A stretch of DNA of 64,000 nt from Legionella sp. (GTDB lineage: Bacteria; Pseudomonadota; Gammaproteobacteria; Legionellales; Legionellaceae), in NCBI GenBank assembly GCA_030680075.1, contig JAUXWR010000088.1, positions 62,001 through 126,000 on the forward strand, written 5' to 3'. A program made the position numbers and the translations under genes. Below the pieces are notes generated by a model. The model was not told the origin of the DNA. It saw only the letters and a program-made list of their open reading frames with translations, and searched no databases. Shown here piece by piece: positions 18,704 through 28,306 of the stretch. Positions within the stretch are counted from its first letter, which is position 1, and the number at the start of each line of letters is the position of its first letter.

Positions 18704-20581
18704 ATGTTACAAAAGCTAAATGAACGCATACAAGGTGTTGTAGCTTGGATAGTCATTATTCTGATAGCGGTGACATTTACACTATTTGGCGTTGATTATT
18801 ACATGCAGTCGCATCAGGCTTCTGATGTAGAAGTTACGGTGAATGAACAACCAATTACCAAACAGGCATTTGAAATAAATTACCGCAGAAATCGCCAGCA
18901 GCGCGATCCTTCTGAGTTTACTGCGGCCAGCGAAAATGCGCTTAAAAAACAAGTCCTTGATGACATGATTGCAAACCTCATCACAGTTCAGGCAGCTCGC
19001 AGTAGTGGATTTGAGGTAAGTGCCGAGCAGGCAAATGCAGCTATAGTCAGCATTCCACAATTTCAACAGGATGGTCACTTTTCAACAGAGCGTTATCAGC
19101 AGGCATTAAGCGGCGCTATGTTTACGCCAGAGTCTTTCCAAAACGAAGTCAGGCAAGGAATGCTCCTTAATCAGCAACGCTTTGCTTTTATAGGCAGTGC
19201 TTTTGCCATACCTGCCGAGATTAGACGCTTCGTTAAGCTTTACATGCAAACGCGTGATTACGATTATCTTCAAATTTCTACTGCGTTGTTTCTTGATAAG
19301 AAGCAGGTAACTGACGAGCAGGTCGCTCTTTACTATAAGAAGCATCAAGCGGAATTTACTGCACCTGAAAAGGTCAGCATTGATTATATCAGGCTCTCCA
19401 TGCAGCAAATTCGAGAAGGTTTGAAAGTTAGCGATGAAGATATTCAACGTTATTATGACGACAACCAAACCAATTTTCTAACACCTGCTCAATGGAAAGT
19501 CAGCCATATTTTGTTTGCCTTGCCCGCAGGCGCTGATGCAGATATGCAAAAAGAAGTAAAACAAAATGCTGAAGAAGCCTACCAGGCGTTACAAAATAAC
19601 CCTACACAGTTTTCTCAATGGGTTAAAACAATGTCTTCGGATAAGCTGTCGGCTCAAAATGATGGAGAGTTGCCCTGGATTTCCGCAGGTCAAACTGAAT
19701 TTGATAAAGCGCTCTCTACATTAACACTGCAAGGCCAGATATCTTATCCTCTTAAAACCGCACATGGTTATGAAGTGTTTAAGCTGATTTCCTATAAGCC
19801 GGCAGCTTTAAAGCCATTAGCTGAGGTCAAAACTCAGATAGCTGAGCAATTAACGACAGAAGTTGCACAAAATCAGTATGCGCAAGTGCTAGAGCAGCTT
19901 ACTGATCTGAGTTATCAGACACCAGACTCACTCGCACCGGTTGCAGAGGCACTGAAATTGCCTGTCGAACAAACCGAGCTTTTTTCGCGTGAAGGTGGCA
20001 ACACTGAAATTACTAAAAATAAACCCGTCATTAATGCAGCTTTCAGCCATGATGTGATGGAATTAAGTAACAATAGCGAACCTGTACAATTAGACAATGA
20101 CAGTGTTCTTGTTCTTCGAGTTAACAAGCATATTGCTGCAGCTAAAAAGCCTCTTGCTGACGTAAAAGCACTTATTGTTGATAAGCTGGCACTCGAGCAA
20201 GCAGAGATAAAAGCCAAAGAGCTTGGAGCAACAATGTTGTCAGCTAAAACTGAGGTGCCACCGTATTCATCTGTGATTGATGCAAAACAACTGGTTTGGC
20301 ATGAAGTTGAGCAAGCTACAAGAGATTCAGATAAAGCTGATGCAATGATCAATGATTTAGCTTTTAGTCTGGCACGTCCGGACAGTCGTGATGGTCGTCA
20401 ATTGATGAATGGGGATTTTGTGATTGTTCGCCTGAAAAAAATCAGTGATGGTCAATTCAAAAATCTCGATAAAGAACAGCAGTCAAGCCTAGCTCAACAA
20501 ATCGAAACAAGCTACGGACTAATGGATTATGATTTATACGTTAATAATCTGGTCAGCACAGCAAAGATAGAAAGACATTAA
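18704..20581 (+). CDS. ppiD: Periplasmic folding chaperone PpiD (SurA-N / parvulin)
   Basis: This 625-residue protein has one N-terminal membrane anchor (residues about 12-33, VAWIVIILIAVTFTLFGV), a SurA-N-like chaperone region, and a parvulin-type domain at about 260-360 (WKVSHILFALP, then GELPWISAGQ). A second, less clear C-terminal region follows. PpiD sits at the Sec translocon and helps newly exported proteins fold. The order lon-hup-ppiD is the classic one in gammaproteobacteria, supporting ppiD over surA. Confidence 0.93.
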   Translation: MLQKLNERIQGVVAWIVIILIAVTFTLFGVDYYMQSHQASDVEVTVNEQPITKQAFEINYRRNRQQRDPSEFTAASENALKKQVLDDMIANLITVQAARSSGFEVSAEQANAAIVSIPQFQQDGHFSTERYQQALSGAMFTPESFQNEVRQGMLLNQQRFAFIGSAFAIPAEIRRFVKLYMQTRDYDYLQISTALFLDKKQVTDEQVALYYKKHQAEFTAPEKVSIDYIRLSMQQIREGLKVSDEDIQRYYDDNQTNFLTPAQWKVSHILFALPAGADADMQKEVKQNAEEAYQALQNNPTQFSQWVKTMSSDKLSAQNDGELPWISAGQTEFDKALSTLTLQGQISYPLKTAHGYEVFKLISYKPAALKPLAEVKTQIAEQLTTEVAQNQYAQVLEQLTDLSYQTPDSLAPVAEALKLPVEQTELFSREGGNTEITKNKPVINAAFSHDVMELSNNSEPVQLDNDSVLVLRVNKHIAAAKKPLADVKALIVDKLALEQAEIKAKELGATMLSAKTEVPPYSSVIDAKQLVWHEVEQATRDSDKADAMINDLAFSLARPDSRDGRQLMNGDFVIVRLKKISDGQFKNLDKEQQSSLAQQIETSYGLMDYDLYVNNLVSTAKIERH

Positions 20582-20590
20582 TCTCATTGT

Positions 20591-20623
20591 CGTTAAGTAC
20601 TTCATCAGGCAAAGTACTTAACG
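20591..20623 (+). terminator. Stem-loop after ppiD
   Basis: CGTTAAGTACTT and AAGTACTTAACG form a perfect 12-bp stem with a 9-base loop, 9 bases after the ppiD stop. There is no long T-run. It is AT-rich but stable by length. Confidence 0.6.
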
Positions 20624-20687
20624 ACTCCTAACCCCTTTTCAATTCTAAAATCACCTCCAGATGCGACATCAACAAAACGAGCTAACG

Positions 20688-20776
20688 TAGCCCGGATTAG
20701 CGTGAGCGTAATCCGGGGAGATGCATTGTTACGGAACCTCGATAACCCGGATTACGCTGGCGCTAATCCGGGCTAC
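20688..20776. repeat. Palindromic repeat, family C (GTAGCCCGGATTAGCG ... CGCTAATCCGGGCTAC)
   Basis: The outer arms GTAGCCCGGATTAGCG and CGCTAATCCGGGCTAC are perfect inverses. Each has an inner partner (CGTAATCCGGG and CCCGGATTACG), so the 89-base unit can fold as one long cruciform or two hairpins. This 'GTAGCCCGGATTAGC' type is widespread in Proteobacteria. It fills much of the 357-base gap between ppiD and the next gene; nothing else is evident there. Confidence 0.8.
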
Positions 20777-20938
20777 AATGGCGACATAATGGAAGGCTTG
20801 TCTTGGGATTTTTGTTATTACGGGGTGAGTCTTTCTTGTTCACAACAGAATATATATAATGCAACCAGTTTTTAGCGCGCGAAGCGAAGAAAGTTTTTCT
20901 GATATACCCAACAGCCCTTGGGCTACGAGGAGAGAATT

Positions 20939-22282
20939 ATGGTGAAGTTAACTGATAATCTAATGGCGCAACTCTATTTGGGGTTTGCAGATGATTACAT
21001 GCAAATAAAAAAAGAGACTACATCAGCGCAAGAAATTTATAACCAATTATATAGGAACTTATGCTTCAGTTTTGATTCACCTTCAAGTTCTTTATATAAT
21101 CCTGATTCAGCAGAAAGACAACGCGCTCTTGCGGCTCTTGAAACGTTTATAACCGCGTGTCCAGAATACCGAACTCTCCCTTTACCACACAAAAGTCAAG
21201 TTTTTGTAATCCAACCTCAACCGCTTAAACTGACTGTTATTGAAAATACATACTATTGCAGCAACAGCGATACTATTTTTACCTGGATGATGCTTAGTTC
21301 AATGATGTCTCATTCACATGAGGATGGGCATGGAGGTGTATATGATTCTGATAATCAAGTTGGCAAGCTCCTCGCAGCGCTTTTATTTATTGTTTTAGGA
21401 ATATTTGCAGCCATCCTTGCTTTAATTTCGGTCTACTATATTTTCAGCCAATTCTTAAATAGCATGGAGCGATTTCTTTATAATGAAGGTTGGTTGAAAG
21501 CCGCAATCACACTTGCAAGCATCATAGCTGGCGCTGCAGTTGGCGCTTTTTTTGCGACTTTTGTAGCCTCTGTGCCAATTATTGCGTTGTCGATAGCCGC
21601 AGGCCTGAGTAATCCTCTCGGTATGGCTATTCTGGGAATCGTTTGTATTACGTTGATAACGGCTGCTATTTCTTGCGGAATTACCAACTGGATTCAAAAT
21701 AAAGCGATTGAGAAAACTAATACAGATGCGCTAGATCCTAAAGATCCCTATCGCTTTAAAATAACTGAAAGTGATGCAAAGAAGATGCGAGCTAACAATA
21801 TCGATCCTGACAAAGCTCTCTTGGCTATGATTGCAATCCGTGAACAAATGGGTAAAGAAAATGTTCCCTCTTTACTTAACCGCTTGTTTACCAGCAGCGG
21901 CAAAGAGAAGCAACAATTGTTGCAGTTGGTGAGAGCGATTAGAAATGGATCAGTGCAAGACGTGTCAGTAGGGGAAATGGTGTTTAATTTACGCCAGGAA
22001 CCTTCCAGTACTCAATGCGTTGTACCTTCATATCATCTGTATGCGCCACCCTTGCCAATGGAATATTATCCAAATTTTGCAGTAGATCATGAACATGCAA
22101 GTAGCCCCTACGCTGGGTCGGCTGCTCAAGGTGCTCCGTATTCAGGTCATCCAACTCAATATCCTCAGTACTATGGAGCAAATTATAATTCATCGTTATT
22201 TCCGGTTTATGTACCTCCAGCAGCAGCACCAGGCTCTGATTGTATTTATCCTACTCTGGGAGCTATGGAAGGTGGGTCTTAG
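20939..22282 (+). CDS. Multi-pass membrane protein of unknown function with Pro/Tyr-rich tail
   Basis: This 447-residue protein has a soluble N-terminal region (1-140). Strongly hydrophobic segments follow at about 143-169, 186-222 and 228-248, two of them rich in Ala and Gly. A charged section comes next (about 250-350), then an 85-residue tail rich in Pro, Tyr, Ser and Gly (YHLYAPPLPMEYYP and similar). The ATG at 20939 has a very good ribosome site (gaggagag). I do not recognise the family. The tail and topology are unlike a transporter; a Dot/Icm substrate that acts on host membranes is one possibility, inferred only from style. Confidence 0.7.
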   Translation: MVKLTDNLMAQLYLGFADDYMQIKKETTSAQEIYNQLYRNLCFSFDSPSSSLYNPDSAERQRALAALETFITACPEYRTLPLPHKSQVFVIQPQPLKLTVIENTYYCSNSDTIFTWMMLSSMMSHSHEDGHGGVYDSDNQVGKLLAALLFIVLGIFAAILALISVYYIFSQFLNSMERFLYNEGWLKAAITLASIIAGAAVGAFFATFVASVPIIALSIAAGLSNPLGMAILGIVCITLITAAISCGITNWIQNKAIEKTNTDALDPKDPYRFKITESDAKKMRANNIDPDKALLAMIAIREQMGKENVPSLLNRLFTSSGKEKQQLLQLVRAIRNGSVQDVSVGEMVFNLRQEPSSTQCVVPSYHLYAPPLPMEYYPNFAVDHEHASSPYAGSAAQGAPYSGHPTQYPQYYGANYNSSLFPVYVPPAAAPGSDCIYPTLGAMEGGS

Positions 22283-22299
22283 GCTTATGAAGCCCTGCT

Positions 22300-22319
22300 C
22301 AGCCCCAATTTTGGGGCTG
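22300..22319. terminator. Hairpin between convergent genes (CAGCCCC/GGGGCTG)
   Basis: CAGCCCC and GGGGCTG form a GC-rich stem around aatttt, 17 bases after the preceding stop and before the convergent fabI. There is no T-run on either strand, so termination is only probable. Confidence 0.5.
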
Positions 22320-22394
22320 GACAACTCATTCGTAACAGCAAATCTGGCTGTCGGTACAAGGCTTAATGTACTGTGGACTAATCAGAAAAAGATA

Positions 22395-23183
22395 CTACTC
22401 ATTTAAATCCATCATCGATACAGCATGATAGCCGGCATCAACATGAACTACTTCTGCGGTAATACCTGATGCTAAATCTGAACAAAGAAATGCTGCGGCA
22501 TTTCCGACTTCTTCAGCAGTGATATTGCGTTTTAGCGGCGTATTATTGGCATAGACGCTTTGCATTTTGCGAAAATCTTTAATACCAGCGGCGGCTAAGG
22601 TTTTAATAGGGCCTGCGGAAATGGCATTAACGCGAATACCACGTGAGCCTAAACTTGCCGCAAGGTAACGCACAGCTGCTTCAAGGCTAGCTTTAGCAAT
22701 ACCCATCACATTGTAATTAGGAACCGCTTTCTCAGCGCCATAATAGCTTAATGTAAGAATAGAGCCATTAGTATCCCGCATCAAAGGAAGTGCTGCTTTA
22801 GAAAGTGCCACTAGACTATAAGCGCTGATATCATGAGCAATCTGAAAACCTTCGCGGGTAGTGCAGTCGACGAAATCGCCGCTGATTTGATCAGCTGGCG
22901 CAAAAGCGACAGAATGAATAACGATATCAAGCTTTTGCCAGTGGCTTCCAAGCTGCTCCATAACTGCCTGAATTTCTTTATCACTGGCTACATCACAAGG
23001 AAAGGTCAATGTAGAATTAAAATCAGCCGCCATATCTTCAACGCGACTTTTTAATTTTTCATTTTGATAAGTAAAGGCAAGTTCAGCCCCTTGTTCATGA
23101 AATGCTTTGGCAATTCCGTATGCGATGGATCGTGTGCTGGCTAAACCAACAATCAGTGCTTTTTTGCCACTTAAAAATCCCAT
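22395..23183 (-). CDS. fabI: Enoyl-[acyl-carrier-protein] reductase (NADH)
   Basis: This 262-residue short-chain dehydrogenase performs the last reduction of fatty-acid elongation. It has the FabI nucleotide motif [15 protein letters not shown]. The catalytic Tyr157 and Lys164 are in the Y-x6-K arrangement ([15 protein letters not shown]), preceded by [11 protein letters not shown]. The start is supported by caggagag just upstream. The conserved residues around the triclosan pocket look normal. udk lies 44 bp upstream in the same direction. Confidence 0.96.
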   Translation of the reverse strand: MGFLSGKKALIVGLASTRSIAYGIAKAFHEQGAELAFTYQNEKLKSRVEDMAADFNSTLTFPCDVASDKEIQAVMEQLGSHWQKLDIVIHSVAFAPADQISGDFVDCTTREGFQIAHDISAYSLVALSKAALPLMRDTNGSILTLSYYGAEKAVPNYNVMGIAKASLEAAVRYLAASLGSRGIRVNAISAGPIKTLAAAGIKDFRKMQSVYANNTPLKRNITAEEVGNAAAFLCSDLASGITAEVVHVDAGYHAVSMMDLNE

Positions 23184-23227
23184 GGTACTCTCCTGTTAGG
23201 CATTTTTTTTAAAGAGGTGAATACTCA

Positions 23228-23863
23228 TTAATCTGCCTGATGAATAACGAGCAATTCGCGCATTTTAGCCTGAATCATATCAATGGCAATGCGATTTTCA
23301 CCACCACGAGGAACAATAATATCCGCATAGCGGCTGGAGGGCTCAATAAATTGTAAATACATTGGTCGTACGGTCGTTTCGTACTGATGCACAACGGATT
23401 CAAACGAACGATGACGCTCGACTACATCTCTTTTCAAACGCCTTGTTAAGCAAACGTCTAAAGGAGTAGACATGAAAATACGAATATCCATGATTTCCCG
23501 GAGTGCCTTGTCGCTGAATAATAATATTCCTTCCAGAATAATAATAGCGTGCCCACTCACGTGGCGTGTTTCAGGCAGGCGAATATGTTTGGAATGCGAA
23601 TAAATTGGAATATCAACCGCGAGCCCTTTTTGCAAGCGCTTTAAATGATCACAAAGCAAAGCATGATCAAAAGCGTTGGGATGGTCATAATTAATTTTCT
23701 CACGTTCTGCAAGTGGTAAATGGCTATTATCCTTATAATAAGCGTCCTCAGAAATAACCACGACTTGCTCTGAACCAAGTTCATTAACGATAGTATTTGC
23801 CAATAGACTCTTGCCAGAGGCCGATGGACCAGAAATTCCGATGATAATAGGTTGTTTGTTCAT
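23228..23863 (-). CDS. udk: Uridine/cytidine kinase
   Basis: This 211-residue kinase phosphorylates uridine and cytidine in pyrimidine salvage. The P-loop [11 protein letters not shown] is followed by YYKDNSHLP, the NYDHPNAFD motif and the [13 protein letters not shown] lid region, all typical of Udk. I use ATG 23863 because the family's P-loop begins about ten residues after its start. A TTG at 23890 has a weak aaagg upstream and would add nine residues. It is probably co-transcribed with fabI. Confidence 0.93.
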   Translation of the reverse strand: MNKQPIIIGISGPSASGKSLLANTIVNELGSEQVVVISEDAYYKDNSHLPLAEREKINYDHPNAFDHALLCDHLKRLQKGLAVDIPIYSHSKHIRLPETRHVSGHAIIILEGILLFSDKALREIMDIRIFMSTPLDVCLTRRLKRDVVERHRSFESVVHQYETTVRPMYLQFIEPSSRYADIIVPRGGENRIAIDMIQAKMRELLVIHQAD

Positions 23864-23997
23864 AATGATACGATTGGAAAATTTGGCCAAATAGTAAGCC
23901 TTTATGGTAAAAAGTTCAATCTATACTGTTCTAACTGTAATAAAACAACCAAAATAGTATGGAAATTAAACTGATGTGGGGCCAGCATAAATAATTA

Positions 23998-24564
23998 TCA
24001 CCAATTTTCAGTTTCACGATTGCGTTTTAGTAACACATAAAGCGCCCCGGCTCCTCCTTCTTTTGGTAGTGCGCTATGAAAAGCTAATACCTGAGGAATT
24101 TGCCGTAACCAGTGATTAACCAGATTTTTAAGAACCGGGGCTTCACCATGAGGGCTACCTTTTCCATGAATTATCAATAAACAGCGTTGATGAAGTGCGA
24201 TTTTCTCCATGATGAACCTGACTAAGGAAAGCTCTGCATCATCCTGCCTTAGCCCGTGCAAGTCCAATCGCGACTCCCAGGGTATTCGCCCTTGTTTTAA
24301 TTCCCGTAGTCGCTTACCCGGGATACTATGTCGGCAGAAAGATAATACAGACTGCGCATCAACTTCATTAGTATAAAAATTAGATAAATGTATGAGGGGC
24401 TGTGTGTTGACAGGTATTTTAGTAACTCGAGCGGGCTTATGAGAGAGGGCTGCACGGGGCTTTGCTCTGGGTGCAATAATTTTGGATTTTTTCAACGGTT
24501 TCACGCTGTCAGTAACCTTTCGAAACAGCGCTTTATCTTCCTCAGATAACCAATCATCAGACAT
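23998..24564 (-). CDS. Smr domain protein
   Basis: This 188-residue protein has a basic, low-conservation N-terminal half and a C-terminal Smr domain showing LDLHGLRQDDAE, LLIIHGKGSPHG and GGAGALYVLLKR. Stand-alone Smr proteins of this size (SmrA/SmrB) have nuclease activity; SmrB cleaves mRNA at collided ribosomes in E. coli. Which paralogue this is cannot be settled by eye, although its position next to prmB matches the smrB-prmB-aroC neighbourhood of enterobacteria. The start may be ATG 24564 or GTG 24573. Confidence 0.85.
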   Translation of the reverse strand: MSDDWLSEEDKALFRKVTDSVKPLKKSKIIAPRAKPRAALSHKPARVTKIPVNTQPLIHLSNFYTNEVDAQSVLSFCRHSIPGKRLRELKQGRIPWESRLDLHGLRQDDAELSLVRFIMEKIALHQRCLLIIHGKGSPHGEAPVLKNLVNHWLRQIPQVLAFHSALPKEGGAGALYVLLKRNRETENW

Positions 24565-24699
24565 AGGATACACACATTACTTATAGAGGAGGATTAATAA
24601 ATTATAACGCATTATATCGTAAGGATTTACAACGACAAAAGCTATATTTTAGCGTACAATTTGTGATAAATATGTTCAGTCCACTGATATAGGGTTTTT

Positions 24700-25632
24700 A
24701 TGCTTACTACTTACGAAGATGCTACACTCGAATTTGAAACGATTATTGATTTTTTACGGTTTGGAATAAGTGAGGCCAATAGTCATGATCTTTATTATGG
24801 CCATGGCACAGACAATGCTCACGATGACATACTGGCTTTGATTCTCGGCAGTTTGTCGTTGCCTTTTGATACGGACGTAATGCTTTTACAAGGCCGATTA
24901 ACCCCTGAAGAAAGAGTCTTTCTCGCGCAGCAATTATCCAGCCGTATACTGGAAAATGTGCCCGTTCCCTATTTGACTAATCAAGCTTATTTCTGTGGAT
25001 TATCTTTTTATGTCGATACTCGCGTATTAATTCCGCGATCCCCTATTGCTGAAATGATTAATCATCAATTTTCCCCCTGGATAGACGCTGATAATGTTCA
25101 TCGCGTACTCGATTTATGCACGGGTAGTGCCTGTATTGCCATTGCTTGTAGTTACGCATTCCCTGATGCGGTGATTGATGCAATAGATTTATCACCAGAT
25201 GCCCTGGAGGTTGCCGCAATTAATGCAGAGCACTATGATTTACCAACAGAGCAATTTAACCTTATCGAATCGGATTGTTGGGATAATGTTCCTGATACCC
25301 GCTATGATCTCATCGTTTCAAATCCGCCCTATGTAGGGGATGAGGAAATGGATAGCTTGCCTGAAGAATACCGTTACGAACCCGACATGGCCTTACGTAC
25401 AGAACGTAATGGTTTGGCAATTGTTGATAAAATCCTTCAACACGCTCATGATTATTTGACGGAGCAAGGAATTCTTGTGGTGGAAGTAGGTAATAGCGAA
25501 GACGCCTTGATTGAAGCCTATCCTGAGCTGCCTTTTACCTGGGTTGAATTTGAACATGGCGGGCAGGGCGTTTTCGTATTAACATGTGAACAATTAAAGG
25601 CTCATTTTGAGCCCCTTAAGGTAACTGCATGA
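24700..25632 (+). CDS. prmB: 50S ribosomal protein L3 glutamine methyltransferase
   Basis: This 310-residue SAM-dependent methyltransferase has the SAM motif [14 protein letters not shown] and the amide-methylating NPPY motif ([12 protein letters not shown]). PrmB modifies a Gln of ribosomal protein L3. It is preferred over PrmC because of the N-terminal region ([22 protein letters not shown]), its length, and the direct overlap with aroC, the classic prmB-aroC pair. It reads away from the Smr gene across a shared 126-base control region. Confidence 0.94.
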   Translation: MLTTYEDATLEFETIIDFLRFGISEANSHDLYYGHGTDNAHDDILALILGSLSLPFDTDVMLLQGRLTPEERVFLAQQLSSRILENVPVPYLTNQAYFCGLSFYVDTRVLIPRSPIAEMINHQFSPWIDADNVHRVLDLCTGSACIAIACSYAFPDAVIDAIDLSPDALEVAAINAEHYDLPTEQFNLIESDCWDNVPDTRYDLIVSNPPYVGDEEMDSLPEEYRYEPDMALRTERNGLAIVDKILQHAHDYLTEQGILVVEVGNSEDALIEAYPELPFTWVEFEHGGQGVFVLTCEQLKAHFEPLKVTA

Positions 25633-26687
25633 GTGGAAATACGTTTGGAAAACTATTTACCGTTACAACATTTGGTGAAAGCCACGGAAAGGCGCTGGGT
25701 TGCATCGTTGATGGTTGCCCGCCAGGGCTACCCTTAACGCCTGAAGCGATTCAACCCTTTCTTGATAAACGTAAACCTGGGCAATCCAAGTATACCACTC
25801 AACGCCGCGAAGGCGACATTGTAGAAATTCTCTCAGGCGTATTTGAAGGTATGACAACCGGTACGCCAATTGCCCTGCTGATTCGAAACGAGGATCAGCG
25901 CTCAAGTGACTATGAAGAGATAAAGAATTTATTTCGTCCAGGGCATGCTGATTTTACATATCACCATAAATATGGGCACCGTGATTATCGCGGCGGCGGG
26001 CGTTCATCTGCCCGCGAAACCGTCGCAAGGGTGGCAGCAGGTGCTATTGCCCGTATTTATTTACAACAGGTGCTGGGCATTACCATTGTCGGGTTTTTAC
26101 AACAAATGGGCTCATTGGTGCTTGATTTTGAAAATACAGATGAAATTAACAATAATCCTTTTTATTGCGCCAATGCCTCTCAAATTGATGATTTAGCGGA
26201 TTATATTGAGAAACTAAGACGACAGGGTGATTCAGCAGGTGCTCGCGTTAAGGTAATTGCTACAGGCGTTCCTGTGGGGCTTGGTGACCCTGTTTTTGAT
26301 AAACTTGATGCCACATTAGCTTATGCGATGATGTCTATTAATGCCGTTAAAGGCGTAGAAATCGGTGCAGGATTTGAGGCCGTCCAGCAATTGGGTAGCG
26401 AGCATCGCGATGAGATGACCAAAGACGGTTTTTGCAGTAATAACGCAGGTGGTGTACTCGGTGGGATTTCAACAGGACAAGTCCTTGAAGTCAGTATTGC
26501 TTTAAAGCCCACATCAAGTATTACCAAGCCGGGTAAAACTTTAAATATAAAAGGTGAGGAAGTGACTGTGGTGACCAAGGGTCGCCATGATCCCTGTGTT
26601 GGAATCAGAGCGGTTCCTATTGCAGAAGCCATGATGGCATTGGTATTGATGGATCATTATTTGCGTGATAAGGCACAGAACGGATAA
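25629..26687 (+). CDS. aroC: Chorismate synthase
   Basis: This 352-residue FMN-dependent enzyme forms chorismate from 5-enolpyruvylshikimate-3-phosphate. Signature segments are [36 protein letters not shown] and [18 protein letters not shown]. The start overlaps the prmB stop by 4 bp (ATGA), implying translational coupling. Confidence 0.97.
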   Translation: MSGNTFGKLFTVTTFGESHGKALGCIVDGCPPGLPLTPEAIQPFLDKRKPGQSKYTTQRREGDIVEILSGVFEGMTTGTPIALLIRNEDQRSSDYEEIKNLFRPGHADFTYHHKYGHRDYRGGGRSSARETVARVAAGAIARIYLQQVLGITIVGFLQQMGSLVLDFENTDEINNNPFYCANASQIDDLADYIEKLRRQGDSAGARVKVIATGVPVGLGDPVFDKLDATLAYAMMSINAVKGVEIGAGFEAVQQLGSEHRDEMTKDGFCSNNAGGVLGGISTGQVLEVSIALKPTSSITKPGKTLNIKGEEVTVVTKGRHDPCVGIRAVPIAEAMMALVLMDHYLRDKAQNG

Positions 26688-26731
26688 CGATTAACAATAA
26701 ACACCATAACCAATTAATTAATGAGGTAATG

Positions 26732-27754
26732 ATGAGTAGACGATTAAATGTGGCTGTTGTGGGTGCGACGGGTGCCGTCGGGGAAGCGATGATTTCGGTT
26801 TTGCAAGAACGTGATTTTCCTATCGATAATCTTTATCCGCTTGCAAGCGAGCGTTCGCTTGAAAAAACGGTACTCTTTAATAATCGCCAATTACATGTAC
26901 AAAATCTCGCGACGTTTGATTTTAGCAAGGTTGATATTGCGCTTTTTTCAGCCGGTGGAGCGGTATCTAAAATCTATGCGCCTATTGCTGTTGAAGCAGG
27001 CTGTATCGTTATAGATAATACCTCATGCTTTCGCTATGAGGATGATATTCCTCTCGTTATTCCCGAGGTAAACCCCCAACGAATAAGTGACTATACCAAA
27101 CGTGGCATTATTGCCAATCCCAATTGTTCAACAATCCAGATGCTTGTAGCACTTAAGCCTTTACATGATGCAGTCGGTATCTCACGCATTAACGTCGCGA
27201 CCTATCAAGCGGTCTCTGGCACCGGTAAAAAGGCTGTTAGTGAGCTGATTGAACAGGTGGGTGAACTACTCAATGGGCGACCCGCGAAAGTCGCGGTTTA
27301 TCCACAGCAGATAGCGTTTAATGTGCTTCCTCACATTGATGAATTTTTAGAAAATGGTTATACCCGCGAAGAAATGAAAATGGTCTGGGAAACGCATAAA
27401 ATTATGGAAGACGATACCATCATGGTGAATCCCACAACCGTTAGAGTTCCTGTTCTTTACGGGCACTCAGAGGCAATTCATGTGGAATTGAAATCGCCTT
27501 TAACGGCTGAGGCTGCTCGAAAATTACTGAAAAAAGCACCCGGTGTTAAAGTCGTCGATGATCCGGCCAAAATCCAATACCCCACTGCCTTAAATAATGC
27601 CGTTGGTAAAGATGAGGTTTTTGTAGGCCGTATCAGACAGGACATCTCTCATCCTTCAGGCCTGAATTTATGGGTAGTTGCTGATAATATTCGCAAAGGT
27701 GCTGCCACTAATGCTGTTCAGATTGCAGAAATCCTGCAACGTGAGTATTTATAA
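26732..27754 (+). CDS. asd: Aspartate-semialdehyde dehydrogenase
   Basis: This 340-residue enzyme makes aspartate semialdehyde from aspartyl phosphate, the branch point to lysine/DAP, threonine and methionine. It has the NADP-binding VAVVGATGAVGEAM, the active-site Cys in IIANPNCSTIQML, and TYQAVSGTGKKAV. Two ATGs are adjacent (26729, 26732); the second is better spaced from gaggt. It works after the aspartate kinase of the lysAC fusion encoded at 58732-61293. Confidence 0.96.
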   Translation: MSRRLNVAVVGATGAVGEAMISVLQERDFPIDNLYPLASERSLEKTVLFNNRQLHVQNLATFDFSKVDIALFSAGGAVSKIYAPIAVEAGCIVIDNTSCFRYEDDIPLVIPEVNPQRISDYTKRGIIANPNCSTIQMLVALKPLHDAVGISRINVATYQAVSGTGKKAVSELIEQVGELLNGRPAKVAVYPQQIAFNVLPHIDEFLENGYTREEMKMVWETHKIMEDDTIMVNPTTVRVPVLYGHSEAIHVELKSPLTAEAARKLLKKAPGVKVVDDPAKIQYPTALNNAVGKDEVFVGRIRQDISHPSGLNLWVVADNIRKGAATNAVQIAEILQREYL

Positions 27755-27769
27755 TTTATACTGATAATT

Positions 27770-28306
27770 ATGGTGACACAAAACGACGATAAAAAAGACA
27801 AACTCATAAGGCGCCTCTTGAAAGGGAAGCACCGGGTCGCCTCTTTGCTGGATAAAACACGCGAAGATGATGAAGGGGGTGGTGAGGGTGGTTCTGGAGG
27901 GGGGGCAGGTCGATGGTCTGTTGATGATACCCTGCCGGATAAGTTACCTAGAGGCAAGAAAAAAGGCTCCTTTTTAGCTGATGAAACCGATTCCATGGAC
28001 AGGAAGAGGCGTCTTGTTGAACAGGATGGGCATCGTCAATTAGCAAGGGTTAACGCCAGAGCCCACAATGAAAATGATGAACAACCCGCTCCCGAAGGGG
28101 AATTACAAAATTCGATTTTGCAACATCCCTGGCTTGATGCCCAACGTTTTGATGGCATCGATCCCAATTTAAATCCTGAACCGCCATTAAATACGGATGC
28201 TCGTCGTGAGTTTGATAATGAACGTCGTGAACAAGAGATGGAAAAGCAATTGCGTTTAGGCAACATGCCTAAATTCTCCACAGCACCCAAACCAGGTACG
28301 CCATGA
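27770..28306 (+). CDS. Charged, Gly-rich hypothetical protein in unit with ankH
   Basis: This 178-residue hydrophilic protein has no membrane segment. Residues 33-47 are a run of Asp, Glu and Gly (DDEGGGEGGSGGGAG); the rest is highly charged and Pro-containing, probably disordered. I do not recognise it outside this context. It begins 15 bp after asd and its stop overlaps the ankH start by 4 bp (ATGA), so it is translated with ankH. It might assist or accompany the effector (chaperone or partner), which is a guess from position only. Confidence 0.7.
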   Translation: MVTQNDDKKDKLIRRLLKGKHRVASLLDKTREDDEGGGEGGSGGGAGRWSVDDTLPDKLPRGKKKGSFLADETDSMDRKRRLVEQDGHRQLARVNARAHNENDEQPAPEGELQNSILQHPWLDAQRFDGIDPNLNPEPPLNTDARREFDNERREQEMEKQLRLGNMPKFSTAPKPGTP

